Below are positions 52,650 to 62,666 of a DNA stretch of 64,000 bases, piece by piece. Within the stretch, counting starts at the first letter, position 1; each line of letters begins with the position of its first letter. The stretch comes from Edaphobacter flagellatus. GTDB taxonomy: Bacteria; Acidobacteriota; Terriglobia; Terriglobales; Acidobacteriaceae. The stretch covers positions 2,728,001-2,792,000 of the forward strand of contig NZ_CP073697.1 in the NCBI RefSeq assembly GCF_025264665.1. The letters run 5' to 3'. The position numbers were made by a program, and so were the translations under genes. The notes below the pieces were generated by a model, which was not told the origin of the DNA, did not search any database, and worked only from the letters and a program-made list of their open reading frames with translations.

Positions 52650-53558
52650 ATGAGCGATGCTGCCGAAGACAAGATCGTATGGCCTGAGCTACCGTGGAGC
52701 GCGTGGTCGAAGACCGCCGAAACGCTGCATATGTGGACGCAGGTCGTTGGCAAGACCCGCCTGGCGCTTACGCCGCTGCAGAATCACTGGTGGAACGTGG
52801 CCCTGCGGGTGACGGCACGCGGTCTCGGCACGCCGTCGATGGCTTACGGCGACGATGTGCTCGACATCGAGTTCGACTTTATCGACCACGTGCTGCACAT
52901 GCGCTGCGGCACGGGCAGGAACGAATCGCTGGAGCTGAAGCCGCGCTCCGTGGCCGACTTCTACCGCGAGTACATGCGCCGTCTCGATGCACTTGGCGTC
53001 CGGGTAAAGATCTGGACGCTCCCTTGCGAAGTGGCCGATCCCATCCGCTTCGATCAGGACACCCAACACAATGCCTATGATGCTGAGTACGCGCACCGCT
53101 TCTGGCAGGTGCTGGCCGGTACGCAGAAGGTGTTTCGGGCATGGACGACGGATTTTCTCGGCAAGGTCAGCCCGATTAACTTCTACTGGGGCTCCTTCGA
53201 TCTGGCGATGACGCGCTTTTCAGGCCGCGCGGCGCCTCCCCGTCCCGGCGCCGACTCCATTCAGCGCGAAGCCTACTCGCACGAGGTGATCTCCGCCGGT
53301 TTCTGGCCCGGCAACGGAGGATACGGCGCGGCCTCGTTCTACTGCTATGCCGCTCCCGTGCCCGAGGGTCTTGCCGAAAAAATTGTCTCCCCCGCAGTGG
53401 CAAAGTGGGATAAGACCTTGGGAGAGTTCATCTTCAGGTACGACGATATGCGCGTACAGCCCTCGCCGGAAAGCGCTCTGCTGGAGTTTATGGAGAGCGC
53501 TTATGCAGCGGCCGCCGATGCGGCCAAGTGGGATCGGGCGGCCCTGGACCGGCATTAG
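52650..53558 (+). CDS. DUF5996 family protein
   Basis: A 302-residue soluble protein. The opening WPELPWSAWSKTAETLHMWTQVVGKTRLALTP and NHWWNVALRVTARGLGTPSMAYG identify the DUF5996 family, whose function is unknown. The C-terminal REAYSHEVISAGFWPGNGG and FYCYAAPVPEGLA are also conserved. The ATG at 52650 has a GGAGGG site. It is on the same strand as dut, 57 bp downstream. Confidence 0.85.
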   Translation: MSDAAEDKIVWPELPWSAWSKTAETLHMWTQVVGKTRLALTPLQNHWWNVALRVTARGLGTPSMAYGDDVLDIEFDFIDHVLHMRCGTGRNESLELKPRSVADFYREYMRRLDALGVRVKIWTLPCEVADPIRFDQDTQHNAYDAEYAHRFWQVLAGTQKVFRAWTTDFLGKVSPINFYWGSFDLAMTRFSGRAAPPRPGADSIQREAYSHEVISAGFWPGNGGYGAASFYCYAAPVPEGLAEKIVSPAVAKWDKTLGEFIFRYDDMRVQPSPESALLEFMESAYAAAADAAKWDRAALDRH

Positions 53559-53632
53559 CCAGCGCATTGGATAGGCACTTACGCACGGTCTCAGGCACCC
53601 GCCGCAACGTGCGACAATATCTATAGCGAGCC

Positions 53633-56089
53633 ATGTCCAAATTGCCAGCCGAACAGCCCGTTACGACCCATATCTCTGCGATCCCGGCCCCTGTAACCAT
53701 CACTCCGGAGCTGCTGAAGACCCACAGCATCACTCCCGACGAGTACAAGCGTATCGAAGCGGCCCTGGGCCGTACCCCCAGCCTGACTGAGCTGGGGATT
53801 TTTTCGGTCATGTGGTCGGAGCACTGCTCCTATAAATCTTCGCGCGTGCACCTGAAGCGCCTGCCCACCAAGGGCGACCGCACCTCCGGCCCCGGCTCCG
53901 TCGTGCAGGGCCCCGGCGAGAACGCGGGCATCATCGACGTCGGCGACGGCTGGGCCTGCGCCTTCAAGATCGAGTCGCACAACCACCCCAGCTACATCGA
54001 GCCGTATCAGGGCGCGGCCACCGGCGTCGGCGGCATCCTGCGCGACATCTTCACCATGAACGCCCGCCCGCTGGCTGTGATGGACTCGCTCCGTTTCGGC
54101 CCGCTCGATGAATCGGAGCCGGACGAGGCACTGCGTGCGAAGAATCACCAGGTCGTCACCGGCGTCGTGCACGGCATCGCGGGCTACGGCAACTGCTTCG
54201 GCGTGCCCAACCTCGGCGGCGAGACACGCTTCGAGCCCTGCTACTCCGGCAATCCGCTGGTCAACGCCTTCGCGCTCGGCCTCGTAAAAAAGGACGAGAT
54301 CTTTTACGCCAAGGCCGTCGGCGTCGGCAACCCGGTGATCTACGTCGGTGCGAAGACGGGCCGCGACGGCATCCACGGCGCGACGATGGCCAGCGAAGAG
54401 TTCACCGAGGGTTCGGAGCAGAAGCGCCCCAACGTGCAGATGGGCGATCCCTTCATGGAGAAGCTGCTGCTCGAGGCCTGCCTCGAAGCGATGGCCACCG
54501 GCGCTGTGCTCGGCATTCAGGACATGGGCGCGGCGGGCCTCACCTGCTCCACCTGCGAGATGGGCGCGCGCGGCGGCCTCGGCCTCACCGTCGAGCTCGA
54601 CCGTGTACCGCAGCGCGAGACCGGCATGACCAGCTACGAGATCATGCTCTCCGAATCGCAGGAGAGGATGCTGCTGGTCGCCGACAAGAACCGCGCTGTT
54701 GAAGTGCTCGACGTCTTCTCGAAGTGGGGCCTCGACGCCTCCATCGTCGGCGAGGTCACCGCCGAGCCGCGCATGCGCATCACGCAGGGCGGCATCCTGA
54801 TGGCCGACATCCCCAACGAGTCGTTGACCGACGACGCGCCCGTCTATCACCGGCCTGTCGGCACATGGAAGGCTCCCGTCCCGCTCGATCCTCCGGCGCA
54901 CATCCTCGAAGAGCTCAAAAAGCCACGCGACTATACCGCGGACCTCAAGAAGCTGCTGGCCTCGGCGAACATCTGCGACAAGCGCTGGGTGTACGAACAG
55001 TACGACAGCATGGTTCAAACGAACACCGTGCAGGGTCCCGGCGGCGAGGCCGGCGTCATGCGCATCAAGGGCACCGGCACGAAGGGCACGTCACTCTCCG
55101 TGACCGAAGATCGCGAGCAGAAGCACGCTCCACGCGAGCGCGGTCTCGCTATGGCGCTCGCAGGCAACGGACGCTGGTGTTATCTCGACCCGAAACTGGG
55201 CGCGATGCACGCCGTAGCCGAGGCCGCCCGCAAGGTCGCCTGTACCGGCGCAACTCCCGTCTCCGCCACCAACTGTTTGAACTTCGGCAACCCCGAAAAG
55301 CCGGAGATCATGGCGCAGTTGTCGGCGGCGATCGATGGAATCGCCGAGGCTTGTACAGCGTTGGGGACACCGATTACAGGTGGCAATGTTTCTCTCTACA
55401 ACGAGACGAAGGGCGTTGGGATTTATCCGACTCCAGTGGTTGGGATCGTCGGCATCATCGATGATGTGACGAAGGCTGTGCCGAGTGGATTCCAGTCTGT
55501 AGGCGAAGCCGTTCTCCTTCTGGGTGAGACATCAGGTCCGTTCGATGGAGTTACTCAGCTTGGCTCCAGCGCATTCGCGAAGGTCGTGCTCAACGAGATA
55601 TGGGGAGCTCCACCGCAATTATGGATCGAGAGTGAATCGAAGCTGAATCGCTTGCTTAACAAACTAAGTGCCGAACAGCTCGTCACCTCTGCGTCCGATG
55701 TTTCGGACGGTGGGTTAGCTGTGACTCTCGCTAAGGCAGCAACACAGCACGGTATCGGAGTGCAGGCGTCTACGTTCAGGCATGCAGACGCTCCCACAGC
55801 GTGCAGCTTCTTCAGCGAATCCGCGTCACGAGTTGTGGTCACGTGTTCGAAAGCAAACGTCGAAAAGATCATAAAGATGGCAAAAAGCCTTAAAGTTGGC
55901 TTCGTTTTTGAACTCGGCGAGACCGCCGAAGGTATCTTTCATCTCGACAATGGGACTACAACTCTTAAATCGCCCTCCCACGATGGGCTGGATCGGGATG
56001 CAGATATTAGCTGCTCTGTGCGAGAACTTCAGGCTGCTTACTCAGGCGCCCTTGAAGCGCAGATTGCAGAAGAGTTGGTGACGGCATGA
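53633..56089 (+). CDS. purL: Phosphoribosylformylglycinamidine synthase subunit PurL
   Basis: An 818-residue enzyme of purine synthesis step 4: FGAR + ATP + NH3 to FGAM, with ammonia delivered by PurQ and stabilised by PurS (neither in this window). Signatures include [33 protein letters not shown] and [10 protein letters not shown], with a second AIRS-like half ending [16 protein letters not shown]. It overlaps purF by 4 bp. Codon use shifts sharply from G/C-ending to mixed at about base 55340, near residue 570. The last 250 codons look like a different sequence background. Confidence 0.97.
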   Translation: MSKLPAEQPVTTHISAIPAPVTITPELLKTHSITPDEYKRIEAALGRTPSLTELGIFSVMWSEHCSYKSSRVHLKRLPTKGDRTSGPGSVVQGPGENAGIIDVGDGWACAFKIESHNHPSYIEPYQGAATGVGGILRDIFTMNARPLAVMDSLRFGPLDESEPDEALRAKNHQVVTGVVHGIAGYGNCFGVPNLGGETRFEPCYSGNPLVNAFALGLVKKDEIFYAKAVGVGNPVIYVGAKTGRDGIHGATMASEEFTEGSEQKRPNVQMGDPFMEKLLLEACLEAMATGAVLGIQDMGAAGLTCSTCEMGARGGLGLTVELDRVPQRETGMTSYEIMLSESQERMLLVADKNRAVEVLDVFSKWGLDASIVGEVTAEPRMRITQGGILMADIPNESLTDDAPVYHRPVGTWKAPVPLDPPAHILEELKKPRDYTADLKKLLASANICDKRWVYEQYDSMVQTNTVQGPGGEAGVMRIKGTGTKGTSLSVTEDREQKHAPRERGLAMALAGNGRWCYLDPKLGAMHAVAEAARKVACTGATPVSATNCLNFGNPEKPEIMAQLSAAIDGIAEACTALGTPITGGNVSLYNETKGVGIYPTPVVGIVGIIDDVTKAVPSGFQSVGEAVLLLGETSGPFDGVTQLGSSAFAKVVLNEIWGAPPQLWIESESKLNRLLNKLSAEQLVTSASDVSDGGLAVTLAKAATQHGIGVQASTFRHADAPTACSFFSESASRVVVTCSKANVEKIIKMAKSLKVGFVFELGETAEGIFHLDNGTTTLKSPSHDGLDRDADISCSVRELQAAYSGALEAQIAEELVTA

Positions 56090-57591
56090 ACAACGAACTC
56101 ACCGCACTCGAGAACGACCCAATGATCGACGATATGCAGGACGATGCCACCCCCTTCGACAAGCTGCGCGAAGAGTGCGGCGTGATGGCTGTCTACAACC
56201 ATGCTGAAGCCGCGCGCATGACCTACTGGGGCCTCTACTCTCTGCAGCATCGTGGGCAGGAGTCGGCGGGCATCGCGACTGCCGACGGCCAGAACGTGAA
56301 CGACATGAAGGGCATGGGCCTGGTCTCGGAGATCTTTACCGACGACGTGCTGCAGAAGCTGCCCGGCCATATAGCCATCGGGCACACGCGCTACTCGACG
56401 ACGGGTGACTCTGCGTTGCTGAATGCGCAGCCCATCTCGGTCGAATCGACACGTGGCCTCATCGCCATCGCGCACAACGGCAACCTCGTCAATCTCGGCA
56501 ACTCCAAAGAGCGCCTCGAGCGGGACGGCGCGGTCTTCCAGACGACGTCCGACTCCGAGATCATCATTCAGCTCATCGCGCACTCGAAGGCCTCGACGCT
56601 GGTCGACTGCATCGCCGACTCGCTCTCGCAGGTCGAGGGAGCCTTCTCCATCGTGATGATGACGCGGAACCGCATCTTCGCCGCACGCGATCCGCACGGC
56701 CTGCGCCCGCTCTCGATGGGCCGCATCAAGGGCGAGAACGGCGCGCCCGACACCTTCGTCTTTGCGTCGGAGACCTGTGCCTTCGATCTGCTGCATGCCA
56801 AGTACGAACGCGACGTCGAGCCCGGCGAACTGGTCATGGTCTCGGAAGACGGCGTCACCTCGCGCCACTTCGCGAAAACTGCCGTGCCTAAAGCAAGCTG
56901 CGTCTTCGAGCACGTCTACTTCGCGCGGCCCGACTCACGCATCTTCGGTCGCTGGGTGCAGAAGAGCCGTGATGAGATGGGACGCCAGCTTGCACGCGAA
57001 TCCGGCGTTCCCGCCGACCTCGTCGTTCCGGTGCCGGACTCCGGCGTTACCGCCGCGCTTGGCTACGCTGCCGAATCGGGCATTCCGTTCAACTTCGGCC
57101 TCATCCGCAACCACTATGTAGGTCGCACCTTCATCCAGCCCGAGCAACGCGTGCGCGACTTCGGCGTGCGCATGAAGTTGAACCCCGTACGCTCTCTGCT
57201 GGAAGGCAAGCGCGTCATCCTGATCGACGACTCCATTATTCGCGGAACCACTTCGCGCAAGATCGTGCGCATGGTGCGCGCTGCGGGAGCCAAAGAGGTG
57301 CACATGCGCATCTCGTGTCCGCCGACTATCTCGCCCTGCTTCTACGGCGTCGATACGCCCTCGAAGAAGGACCTGATTGCGGCGAACAAGTCGATTGAAG
57401 AGATATGCAAGTTCATCGAAGCCGATTCGCTGGCATACCTCTCGCTCGTCGGGCTGACGCACTCCTGCACCGAGGGCGAGCCAGTCGATGGCCTTTCGCC
57501 GGGCGACTTCTGCACCGCCTGCTATACCGGCGACTACCCGACGCAGTGGGTCGATGTCAGCGAGATCCTTCCTGCGACGACCGCGGTTTAG
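56086..57591 (+). CDS. purF: Amidophosphoribosyltransferase
   Basis: A 501-residue enzyme of purine synthesis step 1: PRPP + glutamine to phosphoribosylamine. It has a 30-residue propeptide before the nucleophile Cys (C31 in [11 protein letters not shown]), as in Bacillus-type enzymes with autoprocessing. The glutaminase N-half includes [10 protein letters not shown], and the PRPP loop is [14 protein letters not shown]. Cys residues in [12 protein letters not shown] and CTACYTGDY fit an Fe-S cluster. The ATGA overlap couples it to purL. Its stop abuts the stop of the convergent DUF6644 gene. Confidence 0.97.
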   Translation: MNNELTALENDPMIDDMQDDATPFDKLREECGVMAVYNHAEAARMTYWGLYSLQHRGQESAGIATADGQNVNDMKGMGLVSEIFTDDVLQKLPGHIAIGHTRYSTTGDSALLNAQPISVESTRGLIAIAHNGNLVNLGNSKERLERDGAVFQTTSDSEIIIQLIAHSKASTLVDCIADSLSQVEGAFSIVMMTRNRIFAARDPHGLRPLSMGRIKGENGAPDTFVFASETCAFDLLHAKYERDVEPGELVMVSEDGVTSRHFAKTAVPKASCVFEHVYFARPDSRIFGRWVQKSRDEMGRQLARESGVPADLVVPVPDSGVTAALGYAAESGIPFNFGLIRNHYVGRTFIQPEQRVRDFGVRMKLNPVRSLLEGKRVILIDDSIIRGTTSRKIVRMVRAAGAKEVHMRISCPPTISPCFYGVDTPSKKDLIAANKSIEEICKFIEADSLAYLSLVGLTHSCTEGEPVDGLSPGDFCTACYTGDYPTQWVDVSEILPATTAV

Positions 57592-58062
57592 CTAGATCAG
57601 GCCTATTGCACGCCCCGCGACGCCGACTCCAAGCCAGAGTGCGAGTGAGACGATGGCAGCCGCGCGTGTACTGAATGTCGGCGGCCCATCTCCTGTCCGG
57701 ATCACGGCTCGACGATGCAGCGTGAAATAGAAGACGACCGCCGCTGCAAGCAAAGCCATCTTCCACCGAAAGGCCGGATTGTAGTAGCACTTCAGCGCCT
57801 CCTCCGACAACATCGCAACGCCTGAGACGATCAGCAGAACGAGGCTGCCGAGAAGCAGCCTGCCGAGATCTCGCCCGATGGCAGGGGCCGATTCGCGCTT
57901 GAACAATACGCCCAGCAAACGCAGATCGAGGATCAGCACCGAGCCGCCGAGGATGGCCAGTGCGATCAGATGGACGGTTTCGACCAGCGCAAATCCCCAC
58001 TTGGAGTTCTGCATGAACTGGCCGAGCGAAGAGTGAGCGAGAGCGACGAACCACGAATGCAT
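57592..58062 (-). CDS. DUF6644-type membrane protein, copy 2
   Basis: A 156-residue inner-membrane protein with about four helices. It shares with its upstream neighbour the pattern of a short N-terminal helix (SSLGQFMQNSKWGFALVETVHLIALAILGGSV), a LDLRLLG turn, and a YYNPAFRWKM loop before the third helix. The paralogue has YTNPAFRIKL at the same place. Function is unknown. It is 16 bp downstream of its paralogue. Confidence 0.78.
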   Translation of the reverse strand: MHSWFVALAHSSLGQFMQNSKWGFALVETVHLIALAILGGSVLILDLRLLGVLFKRESAPAIGRDLGRLLLGSLVLLIVSGVAMLSEEALKCYYNPAFRWKMALLAAAVVFYFTLHRRAVIRTGDGPPTFSTRAAAIVSLALWLGVGVAGRAIGLI

Positions 58063-58078
58063 GAGCTTTCCTTACGGA

Positions 58079-58570
58079 TTAGAAATACGCAATGAGACGG
58101 CCTGCGATGATGATGCCGCTCCACAGCGTGAGCGAGGCGATGGCAGCCGCCCGCGCTCGCCAGGGAGAGACAGCGTACGTCTCCCACTCATGCACGCGGC
58201 GGTAGACGGTGGTGTGAAAGATTAGCGGATTTAGCCCGACCAGCGCGAGCAGGATGAGCTTGATGCGAAAGGCGGGGTTCGTATAGTTCTTCGCTGCTTC
58301 AGCCCAGAAGAGTAGAAATCCGCTAACAAACATCACCACAAAACCCGACCATGTCAGCGGAAAAACGCTACGTGCGATGCGCGTCACAGGAATGCGTCGC
58401 AGCACAAGTCCAAGCATACGGAGATCGAGCAGAGCAATCGTGCCAATCAACAGAACGATGCCCAGAACGTGCACCGACTCGATGATGGGAAAAGCATTGT
58501 CAGACTCGCGAATGGCCGTGCCGATGCGCGAGTCGTACAGTAACTGGCAGATGTGTTGAAGCAGAGGCAT
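58079..58570 (-). CDS. DUF6644-type membrane protein, copy 1
   Basis: A 163-residue paralogue of the next gene, with four hydrophobic helices. Shared blocks are SVHVLGIVLLIGT, LLDLRMLGLVL and KNYTNPAFRIKLILLAL. The start is the ATG at 58570; a TTG five codons upstream is possible. It lies 21 bp after the DUF6152 gene. No function known. Confidence 0.78.
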   Translation of the reverse strand: MPLLQHICQLLYDSRIGTAIRESDNAFPIIESVHVLGIVLLIGTIALLDLRMLGLVLRRIPVTRIARSVFPLTWSGFVVMFVSGFLLFWAEAAKNYTNPAFRIKLILLALVGLNPLIFHTTVYRRVHEWETYAVSPWRARAAAIASLTLWSGIIIAGRLIAYF

Positions 58571-58591
58571 GTCGTTCCAGAGCAATCGTGT

Positions 58592-59047
58592 TTATTTCTT
58601 TGCAGGTGTACCCGGCAGAGCGCCTTGATCGGTGCCGTTGTCGCCGGGGCCTCCATCGCCAGGCGTGCCTCCGTAGACGGTGCGCCCATCGGGAAAGGTG
58701 ACGCGCCGCGCATCGATAAGGTGTGAGCCGTCCTTGGCACGATAGCCATCGACTACGATCGAGTCGCCGAGCTTCAGGTCGCCCTTCTTCCAGCCGCGCC
58801 GGCTTAATGCTCCCGGGCCGGCACCTTCGCATCCCCAGTTGGTGACTTTGCCATTCGCATCGGTGACGTCAACATAGAAGTAGGAGTGCGGATTCGTCCA
58901 TTCCACGCGGGTGATCTTGCCGACGAGGCGTACGGGCTTCGAGCCGTCGAACTCTGCTGCGAAGGAGTGGTGAGCGTAGGCTGGCGTGCTGCCGATAGAC
59001 GCGGCTGTCATCGCCGCTGCAAGAAATAACGAAAATTTCGCTTTCAT
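58592..59047 (-). CDS. DUF6152 family exported protein
   Basis: A 151-residue protein with a Sec signal peptide (MKAKFSLFLAAAMTAASIGSTPAYA). The mature part starts HHSFAAEFD, then VRLVGKITRVEWTNPHSYFYVDV, both features of DUF6152. It is predicted to be a small beta-barrel. A Gly/Pro-rich tail ends the protein. It leads a minus-strand group with two DUF6644 genes. DUF6152 genes often lie near genes for proteins like the secreted one at 59570 (from memory). Confidence 0.85.
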   Translation of the reverse strand: MKAKFSLFLAAAMTAASIGSTPAYAHHSFAAEFDGSKPVRLVGKITRVEWTNPHSYFYVDVTDANGKVTNWGCEGAGPGALSRRGWKKGDLKLGDSIVVDGYRAKDGSHLIDARRVTFPDGRTVYGGTPGDGGPGDNGTDQGALPGTPAKK

Positions 59048-59097
59048 GAAGGATGACCTTTCTTGTTCGATAGAGCTGAAATTTTGTGCGGAAAATG

Positions 59098-59128
59098 AAA
59101 AGACCCGCTCAGGCATGGGCGGGTCTTC
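59098..59128 (-). terminator. Terminator-like hairpin in the leader of the DUF6152 gene
   Basis: Minus-strand stem GACCCGC/GCGGGTC with a 10-base loop is followed by TTTTCATTTT, 51 bp upstream of the DUF6152 start. Its position before rather than after a gene suggests an attenuator or the end of a short non-coding transcript. Confidence 0.75.
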
Positions 59129-59569
59129 TTGATGAGCTTGTCGATGGAGTTGCCGGATGCACGAAAGTGCGTCGTACGACTACTCCATGAAGGGCTTCAT
59201 GCGCGCAAGGTTGCCGTCCACATCAAAGGCTGATGAGGAAGCAACAACAACGCGGCGATGCGAAGCCTGACATGAGTTGAACTGTAAGGGCAGCGCTGCA
59301 GCGTGTCAAGCCATCGCGCTTGACCACGCGCGCAATGTGCCTTATGGTAAGCGCATGTCACGCATCTACACGCTGTGTCGTTCACGCTGTTGTTGTACTC
59401 GTTGATTGCCGAGATACGACGCGTGAGCCTGGCTGTATCTTCAAGCTGACTCTCTCGCAAATTCCATCCCAACGCAGACAAAGCAAAGCTGTGAATCTCT
59501 GTGTCTCGCAGTCGTGCGGCTTCTTTGCTGTATGCGTCTCTTCCGTTCCATGTTCGAAGGAGGTCTTCC
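59129..59569. other. Divergent intergenic region, no gene supported
   Basis: About 440 bp between the DUF6152 leader hairpin and the TTG at 59570. On the minus strand it has several small inverted repeats just before the terminator-like hairpin: the GCAC/GTGC stem with loop TTTC (about 59172-59183), the palindrome GTCGTACGAC (about 59172-59182) and ATGAA/TTCAT. Open frames exist but look like shadows. Both flanking promoters probably lie here. Confidence 0.5.
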
Positions 59570-60463
59570 TTGAAGACTCGGTTGCAATGGCGTGCGCATA
59601 TTTTATGGCTTTCCGTATCCGTGTTGTTGAGCAGTTCGTTGATTGCGCAGGAGAAAAAAGCCGATACAACGGGCCGCGAAAACTCGCCGTTCTCGCGTAA
59701 TGAAGCCGATCTCCCCAAAGGGGCTGCGCCGCGGCTAGGAGAACATCCCGACCTTTCGGGCTACTGGATTCCCTCACGCAAGGACAAGCCCACCGGCAAC
59801 CTCGGCAAGGACCTGCCCGGCTACAAGCTGCCTTTCACCGCCGCTGGAGCGGCCGCGCAGAAGTACAACGTCGAGCACACGGTCGATCCCGAAGCAATCT
59901 GCATCGTCGGCGGACTGCCGCGTCACAACGCCAGCGGACTGCCGTTCCAGCTTCTTCAGGGAGCTGACCACGCAGTTTTTCTTTATTGGTACACAACCTA
60001 CCGTCTGGTTCCGTTCGATGGACGCAAGCACTCCGACGATCCCGATCCGTCGTTCTTCGGCGAAGAGATCGGCTCGTGGGAAGGCGATACGTTCGTGATC
60101 GACTCCATTGCCTTCAAAGAGAAGAGAACATGGGCCGACGAGAACGGCAATCCGCACAGCGACCAGCAACACGTGGTCGAACGCTGGACGCGGCCTGACA
60201 TCGGGCATCTGCACGTCGAGATGGTGGTCACCGACCCGAAGTTTTACACCGAGCCGATTCACTATCAGCGCACGTGGCTACTCGGTAAACCCGGCGATGA
60301 GGTGCGCGAGTACTCCTGCGCCGAGGACAACGTGGATGCACCGCATCTCGGACCTGGTCCCGGACCGATTGGCCCGGATGGACAGCGCGGATACGAGAAG
60401 CTGGCCCCGCTGCCACCTCCGCCGACCAAGGACCATCCAGCAGTGACGTCGATTCCCGATTAG
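59570..60463 (+). CDS. Secreted conserved hypothetical protein linked to DUF6152
   Basis: A 297-residue protein starting at the TTG at 59570, 6 bp after a perfect AAGGAGG site. It has a Sec signal peptide ending SSSLIAQ. The mature part is rich in Pro/Gly/aromatic residues and contains YWIPSRKDKPTGNL, HLHVEMVVTDPKFYTEP and IHYQRTWLLGKPGDE. It looks like the acidobacterial family that accompanies DUF6152 and DUF6644 genes. No catalytic motif is seen. It converges with a 4 bp overlap on the TIM-barrel gene. Confidence 0.82.
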   Translation: MKTRLQWRAHILWLSVSVLLSSSLIAQEKKADTTGRENSPFSRNEADLPKGAAPRLGEHPDLSGYWIPSRKDKPTGNLGKDLPGYKLPFTAAGAAAQKYNVEHTVDPEAICIVGGLPRHNASGLPFQLLQGADHAVFLYWYTTYRLVPFDGRKHSDDPDPSFFGEEIGSWEGDTFVIDSIAFKEKRTWADENGNPHSDQQHVVERWTRPDIGHLHVEMVVTDPKFYTEPIHYQRTWLLGKPGDEVREYSCAEDNVDAPHLGPGPGPIGPDGQRGYEKLAPLPPPPTKDHPAVTSIPD

Positions 60464-61326
60464 CTCAGCTTCAACCCGTTCAGATAGTCGAAGTCGATCT
60501 TCATGCTTTCGAAGACCGGCAGCTTCGTATCGTCCTGATCCAGCAGCGCCAGCTTCACGCCCTGTGCGCGGGCCTGCGAGATCAGCGGCTTCCAGTCGAT
60601 CGAGCCCTGGCCCAGTTCGATGATGTGCTGTTCGTCGCTCGGCGCGTAGTTGACCGGCGAGCCGGCGACGCGATCCTTCAGGTGGATCATCACTAGGCGG
60701 GCTTTGTACTTCTTCATCATGGCCGCAGGGTCCTGGCCTGCCTGCGTCAGCCAGTAGAGGTCGAACTCGAGCTTCACCAGGTCATTGTCCGTATTCTTCA
60801 TCAGCACGTCGAAGCCGGTCTCGCCATCGGGCAGCCGCTTGAACTCGTAGTTGTGGTTATGAAAGACGAGCTTCATGTCGGCGTTGTCCACCAGCTTGCC
60901 CCACTGGTTCAGGTTGTAGGCAGCGGCCTTGAAGCCACCCGGCGTGCCCCAGTATTTCTGCGGCAGAATGCTGCACACCATGTATTTGAGTCCAAGCTCC
61001 TTGGCGTAGCCGATCTTCTCCGGAATGCTGTCGTAGTCGAAGTGAGCGGAGTCGTGACCGAGGCCGGCATCCTCGACCATTTTGCGCAGCTCGGCAGCTG
61101 GATGCGTGTAGGCGATGGGATAGAGCTCCACCTGCGTGAAGCCGATCTGGCGGATGTGCTTCAGTACACCCGCGAGGTCCTGAGGCGCCTCTTTGCGCAC
61201 CATGTAGAGCTGTACGCCATAGGCGATAGAGTTGCGCGTGGCGCCCAATGCGCTGGGTACACGAAGCGTGCAACCTGCGGCAGCGGCTGCGGCGGAGAGG
61301 CGAAGAAACTCACGGCGTGTCGTCAT
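60460..61326 (-). CDS. Tat-exported sugar phosphate isomerase/epimerase (xylose isomerase-like TIM barrel)
   Basis: A 288-residue protein of the AP endonuclease 2/xylose-isomerase-like superfamily. The twin-arginine leader TTRREFLRLSAAAAAAGC has a following Cys that may be lipidated. The barrel carries QVELYPI, LVFHNHNYEF (metal-binding His) and KLEFDLYWLTQAGQDP, then VMIHLKDR. These are the expected metal ligands. The substrate is unknown. The ATG at 61326 is preferred to one three codons upstream. Confidence 0.87.
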   Translation of the reverse strand: MTTRREFLRLSAAAAAAGCTLRVPSALGATRNSIAYGVQLYMVRKEAPQDLAGVLKHIRQIGFTQVELYPIAYTHPAAELRKMVEDAGLGHDSAHFDYDSIPEKIGYAKELGLKYMVCSILPQKYWGTPGGFKAAAYNLNQWGKLVDNADMKLVFHNHNYEFKRLPDGETGFDVLMKNTDNDLVKLEFDLYWLTQAGQDPAAMMKKYKARLVMIHLKDRVAGSPVNYAPSDEQHIIELGQGSIDWKPLISQARAQGVKLALLDQDDTKLPVFESMKIDFDYLNGLKLS

Positions 61327-61448
61327 GCTCACCATGTTAACGCGGTCTCGGCAAGATGGTGGAGCACGTAGCTAACTGGCAGCGCATATAGAGATAGCCA
61401 AGCGGAACGCCAGGGAATAGACTGCCATCAGACAAACGTGGAGCGGTT

Positions 61449-62666
61449 ATGTCTTCCTCGACGCTGAATGCCACTGCCAGAGTACTATCGGGGCTTCAAC
61501 TCGACCATCAGCAGATTCTCAGCCTGACGGCGCATCATCTGCTGCAGGACGATGATCCGGATGTCTTGTGCCAGCGCGTCTTCGAGGTGCTGCGGGAGCC
61601 GCTGCGCCTGGACGTTTACTTCCACTTTCTGGTCGCGGCTGACGGAACGCATCTGGAGCTGGCGTCGTCGGGCGGCAACGAAGAGGTTCGCGCCGCGCTG
61701 GGCATGCCGCTTCAGTTCGGCGAGGCGGTTTGCGGCACGGTCGCGCAGCGCTGCGAATGGATGCACATCACATCGGTGCAGGAGCGCGACGATGCGATGA
61801 CGGCGCTGATCCGGCGCTTCGGCGTGCGCTGTTATTCGTGCCAACCGCTGATTGCGAAGGGGCATCTGATTGGAACGCTTTCGTTCGGCAGCTCGCAGCG
61901 CGATGAGTTCAGCGCCGAGGAGCTGGAGGTGTTTCGCCTGGTCGCGCATCAGGTGACGCTGACGACGGATCGCAGGCTGCAGCAGGAGCAGATACGGCGG
62001 CTCGAACAGCTTGCTCTTGCGGGGCGGCTTTCGGCCAGCCTTGCGCACGAGGTCAACAATCCGCTGGAGTCGCTGAACACGATTCTTTACCTGCTGCGCG
62101 ATGAGCCGTTGAGTCCTGAAGGCCGCGGGTTGCTGCAAAATGCTGAGGGCGAGGTCTCGCGGCTGGCCGAGACGGTGCAGCGCACGCTGGAGATGTATCG
62201 CGGTCGCCAGCAGACGCCGCGTGCGATGGATCTGAGTGAGTTGCTGCGCTCGATTGTTGCGAACATCTCCTTGCCGAAGAAGGCGCGTCTTGCATGCGAG
62301 ATCGAAGATGGTCTTCGCGTGAGCGCTGTGCCGGGCGAACTGCGTCAGGTGGTGTTCAACCTGCTGATCAATGCGGCGCAGTTCACGCCTGATGGCGGTT
62401 CGGTCAGGCTGCAGGCGAAACAGGAGGACGGTTTCGCGAAGGTCACCGTTGCGGATCAAGGTCCGGGAATCTCGGCGCGTGCGCGTGGATTGATCTTTCA
62501 GCCGTTTTATACGACGCGGATTGATGGAGGAACCGGCGTCGGACTCTGGATCTCGCGCGAGATGGTGGAGCGTGCCGGAGGGACGCTCACCTTCGAGTCG
62601 CAGCCGGAGATCCGGCCCGGAACGGAATTCATCATCAACCTTCCGCTGCTCGAGCAGCTTAGGTGA
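61449..62666 (+). CDS. GAF-domain sensor histidine kinase
   Basis: A 405-residue soluble histidine kinase. The N-terminal GAF domain (about 25-165; VYFHFLVAADGTHLELASSGG) may bind a small ligand or sense redox state. The dimerisation helix has the phosphoacceptor SLAHEVNNPLESL (His about 200), and the ATPase domain has N box LLINAAQF, G1 DQGPGIS and G2 GGTGVGLWIS. No response regulator is adjacent, so the partner is elsewhere. The start at 61449 has GGAGCGGTT before it. It converges with an 8 bp overlap on purD. Confidence 0.93.
   Translation: MSSSTLNATARVLSGLQLDHQQILSLTAHHLLQDDDPDVLCQRVFEVLREPLRLDVYFHFLVAADGTHLELASSGGNEEVRAALGMPLQFGEAVCGTVAQRCEWMHITSVQERDDAMTALIRRFGVRCYSCQPLIAKGHLIGTLSFGSSQRDEFSAEELEVFRLVAHQVTLTTDRRLQQEQIRRLEQLALAGRLSASLAHEVNNPLESLNTILYLLRDEPLSPEGRGLLQNAEGEVSRLAETVQRTLEMYRGRQQTPRAMDLSELLRSIVANISLPKKARLACEIEDGLRVSAVPGELRQVVFNLLINAAQFTPDGGSVRLQAKQEDGFAKVTVADQGPGISARARGLIFQPFYTTRIDGGTGVGLWISREMVERAGGTLTFESQPEIRPGTEFIINLPLLEQLR

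Noticed and set aside
59197..59777. Minus-strand frames between DUF6152 and the secreted protein
   Set aside because: They overlap the start of a plus-strand gene that has a perfect ribosome site, and they lack motifs.
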